DNA of 12,052 nucleotides from Candidatus Woesearchaeota archaeon (lineage in GTDB: Archaea; Nanobdellota; Nanobdellia; Woesearchaeales; ARS49). A program made the position numbers and the translations under genes. Below the pieces are notes generated by a model. It ran no database searches. It was not told the DNA's origin and worked only from the letters and a program-made list of their open reading frames with translations. The DNA lies in NCBI GenBank assembly GCA_023261345.1, contig JAHFPE010000007.1, forward strand, positions 1 to 12,052. The letters are read 5' to 3'. Positions 1 to 4,617 of the stretch are shown one piece after another; within the stretch, counting starts at the first letter, position 1, and each line of letters opens with the position of its first letter.

Positions 1-72
1 CCATCGTCAATTCTGTTCGCGAGTCTCGCCAAGAATTTATTGAAAGAAGGAGCCTCGGTTCTAGTTGCGTAA
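1..72 (+). CDS. C-terminal tail of an unidentified protein (5' end outside window)
   Basis: Reading frame 1 is open from the first base to a TAA at 70-72. It encodes 23 residues ending LLKEGASVLVA. The tail looks like an ordinary alpha/beta protein end, but it is too short to identify. A T-rich run (tctgttttt, about 108-116) follows and could help end transcription. The next feature is the tRNA on the opposite strand, so the two converge. The frame could be open by chance; the amphipathic composition makes coding moderately likely. Confidence 0.45.
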   Translation, partial: PSSILFASLAKNLLKEGASVLVA

Positions 73-139
73 TTATCAGATGTCATTTCACTCACCGAGC
101 TTATCTGTTTTTCAAGGGTTTATAATGTTGTTGTTTGTA

Positions 140-251
140 CGGGCCCTGTGGGGTTTGAACCCACGACCCTTCGGTATCTGCTTGCACAAAGACATTGAAC
201 GATATCGCGCAAGTAAGAGCCGAATGCTCTACCAGGCTGAGCTAAGGGCCC
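140..251 (-). tRNA. tRNA-Lys (anticodon CUU) with a 38-base intron
   Basis: The minus strand folds as a complete tRNA. The acceptor stem is GGGCCCT/AGGGCCC, the D stem GCTC/GAGC with a GG in the loop, the anticodon stem TTCGG/CCGAA, and the T arm GTGGG-TTCAAAC-CCCAC. The variable region is GGGTC and the discriminator base is G at 140. CCA is not encoded. The anticodon loop reads C32 U33 CUU A37, then an intron, then A38; the anticodon (215-217) decodes the lysine codon AAG. Without the intron the tRNA is 74 nt. The stems fit the tRNA consensus closely, so identity is secure. Confidence 0.96.
176..213 (-). other. tRNA intron at position 37/38 with bulge-helix-bulge-like splice sites
   Basis: The 38 bases lie between A37 and A38, the canonical archaeal intron site. 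The intron ends pair (TTGCGCGA with TTGTGCAA, including two G-U pairs; 205-212 with 182-189). On the minus strand this leaves a three-base bulge TA|C at the 5' splice site and a three-base bulge AT|A at the 3' site. The four-base helix between them, C32-U35 with G178-G181, has a C-C mismatch and a G-U pair. It is therefore a relaxed form of the motif cut by archaeal tRNA-splicing endonuclease. Fold assigned by eye. Confidence 0.88.
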
Positions 252-295
252 TAAAGAGGAGAACCTTCCCCTCGTTGAAATACTCCTCATGTGAA

Positions 296-305
296 CTTAT
301 AAAAC
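296..305 (-). promoter_or_regulatory. TATA box for tRNA-Lys
   Basis: The minus strand reads GTTTTATAAG about 45-54 bases before the mature tRNA 5' end. Archaeal transcription starts about 26 bases after the TATA centre. That would give a 5' leader of roughly 20 bases, which RNase P would remove. The motif is visible; its use is inferred. Confidence 0.55.
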
Positions 306-386
306 TTGTGTGAAACATTTGTGAGTTCGCTCGTTACTGCCAGTTCAAGTCAGCAATTGTGTTCCGGAAATCTTTCGAGATACACA

Positions 387-392
387 TTTAAA
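387..392 (+). promoter_or_regulatory. TATA box (TTTAAA) for the Lrp-like gene
   Basis: TTTAAA is centred about 26 bases before the GTG at 415, the spacing expected for a leaderless archaeal transcript. A CAATTGT heptamer lies at 354-360, about 30 bases upstream of the box. The same heptamer occurs three times around the promoter at 3716-3725. Confidence 0.6.
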
Positions 393-414
393 GCTCTGTT
401 GAACATTAAATACT

Positions 415-924
415 GTGCGAAACGTTAATGAAGCAATTCTGCAGTGTTGGAGAACTAATTGTAGAACGAGTGTGAGTGCGCTTAGTCGTGCCCTTGATGT
501 TTCAACATCCTACGTGTGGTCGCGATGGAAAAAACAAGAAATTCTGCTCACCCCGCGATTTACTACATTAATTGATCCAACAAACTATAATCATCCGTTG
601 CGAATTTGGATTTTTATGAAGCGTCCACCTCGTTCTCGTCATTCAGGTAAACGAATAATTCTCGAAGATTGCCACGAGACTCTTCGCGTTCGAGAAATTC
701 TAGAGAAGAATTGGCACGTGAATACTGCGTTTCGAACTTTGAATGGCTATTGTGCAGAAGTGTTCTTACGAGACAAAAAGGAATTAAAGATGTTGTTGAA
801 ACTTCTAGGCGAAACTGTTTCTGTTCGTTCATATCGTGCAAATGTACTCAAGGAACATGCGTTCTTGGGAGAAAAGTTTAATGAAGATAAAGAAGTGGCA
901 AATATGCGACTTGAGAAGGTTTAG
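415..924 (+). CDS. Lrp/AsnC-like transcriptional regulator
   Basis: This 169-residue protein resembles the Lrp/AsnC family. A helix-turn-helix lies at about residues 7-41 (AILQCWR...SVSALSRALDVSTSYVWSRWKK). A charged linker follows, then an alpha/beta part at about 62-145 resembling the ligand-sensing RAM domain (NTAFRTLNGYCAEVFLRD). Lrp proteins usually form dimers or octamers on DNA and respond to amino acids or other small molecules; no ligand can be read here. The GTG start is the only good one: an in-frame TGA lies 15 bases upstream and the TATA box sits at leaderless spacing. The gene runs alone, converging on an unknown gene. The DNA-binding call is fairly secure; the family call is less so. 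Confidence 0.72.
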   Translation: MRNVNEAILQCWRTNCRTSVSALSRALDVSTSYVWSRWKKQEILLTPRFTTLIDPTNYNHPLRIWIFMKRPPRSRHSGKRIILEDCHETLRVREILEKNWHVNTAFRTLNGYCAEVFLRDKKELKMLLKLLGETVSVRSYRANVLKEHAFLGEKFNEDKEVANMRLEKV

Positions 925-1008
925 TTTTCTTGCTCAAAAATTCTCTGATTTCCTTTAAAAGAATTTAGAAAAGACAGGATGAAATCTCCCAAAATTCCTG
1001 TAGCGCAA

Positions 1009-1773
1009 TTATGCGGCAGCTCTTCGCGTTCTCTTTTTTACTTTCGCTTGGTATTCCTTGAGGAAATTTTTATTTTCGTGAAGTGTTTCATCCATCACTT
1101 GAGTAACCATACTTTTTGTCTCGTTACTTTTTGGTTCTGGTACATATACTGGCCCACTAAACTCAAGTTTTTCCTTAACATAAGGATGATTTGTGAGCCA
1201 ATTCTCAAGTTGTTCACGGGTTGGTTTTGTCTCCTCGTATAATTTTTCAAGATGTTGTCCTCTAACATGAGCTACAGATTCTCCTTGTTTCTGCTGACTC
1301 ATAATTAGCCCATGAAGTGTGTCAGTGTAAGTTTCATCTTCTTCAAGTTCTGTTTCAGTTAACTGATAATGTATTTGTGAAAGTTTTTGCTGATCAAAAC
1401 CGAGGTATCTTTCTGCATATGATCGAACAATATTTGCTTTTTGCAATTCTGGAGCTTTATGAATTATTTTTAGCAACTCCTCAATGTTAGGCTCTCCAAG
1501 ACCATAATTCTTATGAGAATGAATTTTTTTTATTGCTTTAGAGACATATTCTGCAATTAAGTCCCACGCTTGCGCTTTTGTGAGCTTAGCACCAATAGTT
1601 GGCTTTAACGTCTCCTCTTCATACTTTTCTGCAACTCTGTATGCTCCTTTGAAACCTGCTTGGTGAAGTCTTGCTTGTTTTTTGGTTGCTTCATCATCCA
1701 TGAATTTTTCTGCAAATTCTTCTGCCTTCTTATCCCATGCGCTCGCTACTTTTTTTTCAAGTGATTTTGCCAT
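1009..1773 (-). CDS. Hypothetical charged helical protein
   Basis: This 254-residue protein is unrecognised. It begins MAKSLEKKVASAWDKKAEEF and is rich in Lys, Glu, Gln and Ala, with long stretches that should be helical, some possibly coiled coil. It has no signal peptide, no membrane segment and no visible catalytic motif. A Pro-containing patch (SGPVYVPEPKS, about 215-225) comes before a last helix and a strongly basic tail, KVKKRTRRAAA, which could bind nucleic acid; this is inference only. The open frame extends 32 codons further upstream, but those residues have a different composition. A TATA-like TTTAATAA (1809-1816) lies just before this ATG, so the shorter start is preferred. The neighbourhood (gene fragments, unknown genes) suggests an accessory gene. 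Confidence 0.7.
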   Translation of the reverse strand: MAKSLEKKVASAWDKKAEEFAEKFMDDEATKKQARLHQAGFKGAYRVAEKYEEETLKPTIGAKLTKAQAWDLIAEYVSKAIKKIHSHKNYGLGEPNIEELLKIIHKAPELQKANIVRSYAERYLGFDQQKLSQIHYQLTETELEEDETYTDTLHGLIMSQQKQGESVAHVRGQHLEKLYEETKPTREQLENWLTNHPYVKEKLEFSGPVYVPEPKSNETKSMVTQVMDETLHENKNFLKEYQAKVKKRTRRAAA

Positions 1774-1808
1774 GTTAGAGTTGTATGTGATGTACAAGAA
1801 GACAGGGG

Positions 1809-1816
1809 TTATTAAA
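1809..1816 (-). promoter_or_regulatory. TATA-like box for the 1009-1773 gene
   Basis: The minus strand reads AAAGTTTAATAAC here, about 39 bases before the ATG at 1773. Transcription would begin roughly 13 bases upstream of that ATG and inside the longer open frame, which supports the shorter start. Weak motif. Confidence 0.4.
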
Positions 1817-1896
1817 CTTTTTCCCACAACACTATTAATCACGCCATGAATGTAAATCTTATCCGTCAAGTTGCGGATGTTCTTTGTATTTCTATT

Positions 1897-2112
1897 TTAA
1901 GCGGATTTTGAAGCCTGCGGTGGTAAATCTTGATGTGTCGCTTCGCTCAACCTCGTATAACCCGCATTAAGTGGTTCGCTTCGTTTCACGTTGGTTTCCC
2001 CAGATTTTTCTGATTTATTATTTTGTGGAGCGTCAAAACTACTTATCCAACTGAATAAGCGTTTGAATGTATCAACTACGTTGTCTTGATCTGGAATTAA
2101 AAAATAACTCGT
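1897..2112 (-). pseudogene. Start-less open fragment, unknown protein
   Basis: The minus strand is open for 71 codons between an in-frame TGA (2113-2115) and a TAA (1897-1899). It has no ATG, GTG or TTG in its first half; the first usable start is a GTG about 42 codons in. The first part reads like protein (PDQDNVVDTFKRLFSWISSF), then a hydrophilic linker, then a GC-richer end (NAGYTRLSEATHQDLPPQAS). The best reading is the 3' end of a gene that lost its start. It leaves about 120 bases before the 1009-1773 gene. A chance open frame is the alternative. Confidence 0.35.
1908..2000. other. GC-richer patch, possible repeat remnant
   Basis: This stretch stands out from its AT-rich surroundings (for example ctcgtataacccgcatt). 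It is open on the minus strand as part of the 1897-2112 fragment. On the plus strand it is also open from a TTG at 1908 to a TAA at 1970 (20 residues ending STSYNPH). It shares the nonamer GCTTCGCTC (1940-1948) with the second GC-richer patch (2852-2860). Within the window it is not duplicated at full length. Confidence 0.3.
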
Positions 2113-2274
2113 TCATTTGAGATAATTAACAAAGAATTACCAAAAGAATATCTCAATAAAACATCTGCACAAAAGCGTATTAGTGAAGCTAAATTTCAGT
2201 TCAGAAAATTAAGTGAACTAATTGAAGTACCGAAAATAAATATTGATTCTCTATTTACGAGCGCCAAAAATTAA
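2101..2274 (+). pseudogene. Start-less C-terminal gene fragment, unknown protein
   Basis: The frame is open for 57 residues from just after a TAA (2098-2100) to a TAA at 2272-2274. The composition is convincingly protein-like: SFEIINKELPKEYLNKTSAQ, then KRISEAKFQFRKLSELIEV, charged and amphipathic. No ATG, GTG or TTG occurs before the middle of it. An ATA at 2104 would be the only, unusual, start near its beginning, and no clear TATA box lies 26 bases upstream. I read it as the surviving end of a gene cut at about position 2100. The minus-strand fragment at 1897-2112 is cut at almost the same place and points the other way. Confidence 0.4.
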
Positions 2275-2291
2275 CTTCTTCGGGCGTCTCA

Positions 2292-2729
2292 CTACCTCAT
2301 GTTTTCTATAAATCTGTCAAGTTTATCTCTTTCGATTAATACTCTGTTTAAACCATATGTTGCAATGACTTTTCCATCTGTATCAAAAACTTGCATTGAT
2401 TTCTTCACTGGTCTGGTTTTATATCCTCTATCTTCCCAATATTTTTCTTCTATTTGATGGTTTAATCTTCCATTATAAATTAATTCAACTCGTTCCCCCC
2501 GTTCTTGATCTATTGAAACATTTCTTATGTGCGCTGGAAGAACTCCTTTTTTGAATCCCCACTCTGGATAAGATTCATCTTTAAGAACATCGCTCAATTC
2601 TGCACTGTCTGCTCTATAAACGACTTGTACCCATTCTCGAGCAAGAAGTGTTCTATATGCATCTAAAGTACTTCTTGCATCTACAATTTCTAAATCAAAA
2701 TTTAACACTTTTTGTTCTTTATCTGCCAT
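2292..2729 (-). CDS. Hypothetical protein, 145 residues
   Basis: This small mixed alpha/beta protein is not recognised. It starts MADKEQKVLNFDLEIVDARS and has predicted strands such as WVQVVYRADS, ERVELIYNGR and MQVFDTDGKVIATYGLNRVL, with a helical end (ERDKLDRFIENMR). It has no membrane segment, no cysteine pairs and no obvious active site, and its charge pattern suggests a soluble cytoplasmic protein. A TATA box centred 26 bases before the ATG argues for a genuine, leaderless gene. It is converged on by the fragment at 2101-2274, from which it is separated by 17 bases. I give no function. Confidence 0.75.
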   Translation of the reverse strand: MADKEQKVLNFDLEIVDARSTLDAYRTLLAREWVQVVYRADSAELSDVLKDESYPEWGFKKGVLPAHIRNVSIDQERGERVELIYNGRLNHQIEEKYWEDRGYKTRPVKKSMQVFDTDGKVIATYGLNRVLIERDKLDRFIENMR

Positions 2730-2751
2730 TTGAATAAGATATCAACCACAA

Positions 2752-2759
2752 TTTATAAA
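2752..2759 (-). promoter_or_regulatory. TATA box (TTTATAAA) for the 2292-2729 gene
   Basis: TTTATAAA is a perfect archaeal TATA box centred 26 bases before the ATG at 2729, so transcription should start at the A of the start codon. The motif is palindromic, but no plus-strand gene starts at matching distance. Confidence 0.7.
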
Positions 2760-2794
2760 CCTTTTGGTTAATTTAACCACTTGGAAGGCACAAT

Positions 2795-2896
2795 ATGATG
2801 ACGACATCTGCCTTAAAATACGCTCGCCCGCGTACTTTGGATTTTTCCTCAGCTTCGCTCCGTGATGATTCCTCAAGGGCAATCAACTTCGGTTAG
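2795..2896 (+). CDS. Possible 33-residue ORF in a GC-richer patch
   Basis: An open frame begins with two ATGs (2795, 2798) and ends at TAG 2894-2896, giving MMTTSALKYARPRTLDFSSA and then SLRDDSSRAINFG. A purine-rich GGAAGG (2783-2788) precedes the ATG by 6 bases. An AT-rich TTAATTTAA (2768-2776) lies about 23-26 bases ahead. On the other strand the same DNA is open for 37 residues (2773-2886, TTG start, ending VVIILCLPSG). Overlapping open frames with a shift in base composition fit a repeat or mobile-element remnant at least as well as a gene. Confidence 0.25.
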   Translation: MMTTSALKYARPRTLDFSSASLRDDSSRAINFG

Positions 2897-3000
2897 GCCC
2901 GACGTTAAAAAAGCCAAATTCTTAACAGTCAACAGTTAACATCTACAGGTTGAACAATACGTCCCACAACATTGATTAAGAGAACGAATATAGCAGGTTT

Positions 3001-3666
3001 ATGCTGCCATTGGAACCTGCTTTGGGAAATACTGTTGGTGATAAGCTTGAAGAAAAAATTCTTCCGGTGGTGGAAGGCGCTCTTGAAAAATATCTTGGAG
3101 TTAGAATTGAAAAACTCGAGGTAGAAGTGTCGAATAAGATTCGATTAGTATGGCGTCCTTTTGTTGATACAAATCTCAAGTACAAAGAGGCAAAGCGTCT
3201 TTTTCGAACGCAATATGTTACTAAAGTACTTTCTGCGCATTTTGGGAATGTTGCGGAAGTTGCTCGGCTTCTTGGAGTGAATAGACGTACACTTCATCGT
3301 CTACTCGCAAGTAGATTGCAGGACGTTCGGTTGTTCAGGCAAGAACTTCATCGTGAGGAATACTTCAGAACTGAAGCAGTGAAAGGCGCATTTCAGAGCG
3401 TTCTTCCTGCGTATAGTTCTATTCTTCATCCAGAACGCATTCGCTCATTGTATTCTCATGCAGATGATGTAAGTAGACAAATTAGTGGAGAAGTTCCCTT
3501 TGCAACAATATCTTTAGGTGATGCAGATGATGAATTTGACAACCAGTACATTACTACACTACTCAATAAAACAGGAAGTGTTACAAAAGCAGCACGCCTC
3601 GCTGGAATTCGCGCTGAAACATTACACCGCAAAATTGCTGCTCTAAGAATACTGAAGAAGATCTGA
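3001..3666 (+). CDS. Protein with two Fis-type HTH domains
   Basis: This 221-residue protein carries two copies of the Fis-type helix-turn-helix (HTH_8-like). Copy 1 (about residues 71-105) contains GNVAEVARLLGVNRRTLHRL. Copy 2 (about 182-218) contains GSVTKAARLAGIRAETLHRK. Both show the family pattern G-N/S-V-x-x-A-A-R-L-x-G-[IV]-x-R-x-T-L-H-R. Before copy 1 is a small N-terminal region (1-60) with alternating charge. Between the copies is a roughly 75-residue linker ending in an acidic stretch (DADDEFD). Fis-type domains usually occur once, at the C-terminus of bacterial regulators, and bind DNA as dimers; two in one chain suggests a pseudo-dimer. ATG 3001 is the first start. Only a weak TATA-like TTGATTAAG (2972-2980) lies about 25 bases upstream. 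It may act on the CAATTGT repeats just downstream (inference). Confidence 0.8.
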   Translation: MLPLEPALGNTVGDKLEEKILPVVEGALEKYLGVRIEKLEVEVSNKIRLVWRPFVDTNLKYKEAKRLFRTQYVTKVLSAHFGNVAEVARLLGVNRRTLHRLLASRLQDVRLFRQELHREEYFRTEAVKGAFQSVLPAYSSILHPERIRSLYSHADDVSRQISGEVPFATISLGDADDEFDNQYITTLLNKTGSVTKAARLAGIRAETLHRKIAALRILKKI

Positions 3667-3683
3667 TACATGACGCTACATAG

Positions 3684-3747
3684 CAATTGTCACCCCAATT
3701 GTGTGATTGCGAATGTTTAAATATACCGTAGAGACTAAGTCAATTGT
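3684..3747 (+). repeat. Three direct CAATTGT repeats around a TATA box (possible operator)
   Basis: CAATTGT occurs at 3684-3690, 3696-3702 and 3741-3747. The first two are 12 bases apart, just over one helix turn, and lie upstream of the TATA box at 3716-3725. The third ends one base before the ATG at 3749. A fourth copy sits at 354-360, about 30 bases upstream of the Lrp-like gene's TATA box. The distances to the two TATA boxes are similar (30-32 bases). The arrangement looks like a regulator-binding site, but the motif is short and AT-rich. Confidence 0.4.
3716..3725 (+). promoter_or_regulatory. TATA box (TTTAAATATA) for the microprotein gene
   Basis: TTTAAATATA is centred about 28 bases before the ATG at 3749, consistent with a leaderless or nearly leaderless transcript. 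Together with the CAATTGT copies on both sides it makes a compact regulated-looking promoter. Confidence 0.65.
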
Positions 3748-3748
3748 A

Positions 3749-3874
3749 ATGCGTCCTAAGGTAACTAAGCTCGTTGAGGATCCGTGTTTTGGTCAACTCT
3801 ACGAACAACACGAAATGTGTCCTGACTGCTGGATTAAAAATTCTTGTCTTATTACTTGGAGAAATAGAAAATAA
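3749..3874 (+). CDS. 41-residue four-cysteine microprotein, likely zinc-binding
   Basis: The ORF starts MRPKVTKLVEDPCFGQLYEQ and ends ITWRNRK. It carries cysteines at 13, 24, 27 and 33 (C-x10-C-x2-C-x5-C), in the context DPCFG...Y...CPDCWIKNSC. A CFG-x-x-Y...CxxC...C pattern is one I know from small zinc-binding segments in archaeal, phage and plasmid proteins; that link is from memory and untested. The protein is basic at both ends and has no signal peptide. A good TATA box lies at leaderless spacing and repeats lie around it, so I think it is a real gene despite its size. It follows the twin-HTH gene by 82 bases on the same strand. Function unknown; a zinc-dependent DNA- or protein-binding accessory factor is a guess. 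Confidence 0.65.
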   Translation: MRPKVTKLVEDPCFGQLYEQHEMCPDCWIKNSCLITWRNRK

Positions 3875-3899
3875 GATTTCAAAGTTTGCTCGTCTTCGG

Positions 3900-3931
3900 A
3901 CTCGCTCACAGACAAATCCTAGACTGCGAGT
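3900..3931 (+). other. Possible stem-loop between convergent genes
   Basis: ACTCG (3900-3904) plus CAG (3909-3911) can pair with CTG (3924-3926) and CGAGT (3927-3931), an eight-pair stem with a four-base bulge. It lies between the microprotein gene and the hydrolase gene, which point at each other, and could mark transcript ends. No long T run follows immediately, so it is not a textbook terminator. Confidence 0.2.
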
Positions 3932-3946
3932 TACGTTCATGTGGTT

Positions 3947-4564
3947 TTAACGTTTAATATCTTTTTTTATCATCTTGATTAATTCAGGAAATTCAGGTAT
4001 GTTGAAATGTCCGTACTTGCGATCCAATATGATGATGCTCGCATTTTTTAATTTGTTTCTATATTTGTGAGCCTGCGCTAGAGGAATGACAGGATCATCT
4101 TTTGAAAATAAAAAAGTTAAATTTCCGGACCTCATTCCAAGCATTGATAAATCTGATTTGAGTTTAAATCCTCCTGCCAAATCTTCAGAGGGCAATGCAT
4201 CATCGAATGGGGCGCCGACTAAATATGTTGCCAGAATCTTCTTTGGAAATTTGTTCTCTGACAAATATTTTGCAAGAAAAATCCCACCCAGTGAACAACC
4301 GATCAGAATTACGTTGTTTCGTAAAAACGGAATGTGTCTCTCAAAATGAATCTTCCAGTCGGAATATTTCGCATTATCTTGTAGTGGAAACCTCGGATGT
4401 ATGATTTCAAAAGTTTTTCCTAGATTTCTTGTGACATAGTCCTCACTCCATTTTGATCTCTTTTGAAGGGTTATCTTTCTATTTTTCAAGAACTGCACGT
4501 AGTCCGTTTTGTTCTTAAACGTCATTCCACCGTGCACGAGAAATAGTTGCGTTCGTTGATTCAT
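3947..4564 (-). CDS. Small alpha/beta-hydrolase (RBBP9/YdeN-like serine hydrolase)
   Basis: This 205-residue single-domain alpha/beta hydrolase opens with the strand and oxyanion loop QLFLVHGG (6-13). The nucleophile elbow is GCSLGG with Ser91 at 89-94. The likely acid is Asp156 or Asp157 in FSKDDPVIP, and the catalytic His186 lies in YGHFNIPEF. Length and motif order match the RBBP9/YdeN-like group of small serine hydrolases, which cleave ester or amide bonds of mostly unknown substrates. It has no signal peptide, so it is cytoplasmic. About 30 residues after the first strand (20-50) are unusually basic and may form a lid. The ATG at 4564 sits 27 bases from a TATA element shared with folC. 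Fold and triad are secure; substrate is not known. Confidence 0.85.
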   Translation of the reverse strand: MNQRTQLFLVHGGMTFKNKTDYVQFLKNRKITLQKRSKWSEDYVTRNLGKTFEIIHPRFPLQDNAKYSDWKIHFERHIPFLRNNVILIGCSLGGIFLAKYLSENKFPKKILATYLVGAPFDDALPSEDLAGGFKLKSDLSMLGMRSGNLTFLFSKDDPVIPLAQAHKYRNKLKNASIIILDRKYGHFNIPEFPELIKMIKKDIKR

Positions 4565-4587
4565 TGTGCAACTATGTTAAATGAAAC

Positions 4588-4595
4588 TTTATTAA
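4588..4595. promoter_or_regulatory. Shared bidirectional TATA element for the hydrolase gene and folC
   Basis: TTTATTAA on the plus strand reads TTAATAAA on the minus strand. It is almost exactly midway between the minus-strand ATG at 4564 and the plus-strand ATG at 4618, about 27 bases from each. No second TATA-like box at correct spacing is visible for either gene. One TBP-binding site therefore appears to serve both directions. Confidence 0.6.
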
Positions 4596-4617
4596 TGTAT
4601 CCTAACTAAACTCGATT

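Noticed and set aside
65..313. 82-residue plus-strand open frame
   Set aside because: It runs across the antisense of the tRNA-Lys gene and its promoter, starts at a TTG inside the preceding partial gene, and has no protein-like pattern.
311..321. TGAAACATTTG shared with 6762-6772
   Set aside because: One 11-base match in AT-rich intergenic DNA, with no extended similarity around it. Expected by chance often enough.
967..1001. ACAGGA...TCCTGT inverted repeat as terminator between convergent genes
   Set aside because: Six-base arms with a 17-base loop and no T run after either arm; too weak to call.
979..1242. 87-residue plus-strand hydrophobic open frame
   Set aside because: Antisense to the end of the 1009-1773 gene; Phe/Trp/Leu-rich because it reads Lys/Glu codons backwards. 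Not a membrane protein.
1774..1869. N-terminal extension of the 1009-1773 gene to 286 residues
   Set aside because: The TATA-like box lies within the extension and the composition changes abruptly at the internal ATG.
3961..3967. T7 run as a transcription terminator for the microprotein gene
   Set aside because: The run lies within the coding end of the minus-strand hydrolase gene (Lys codons on that strand), so it is explained by coding.
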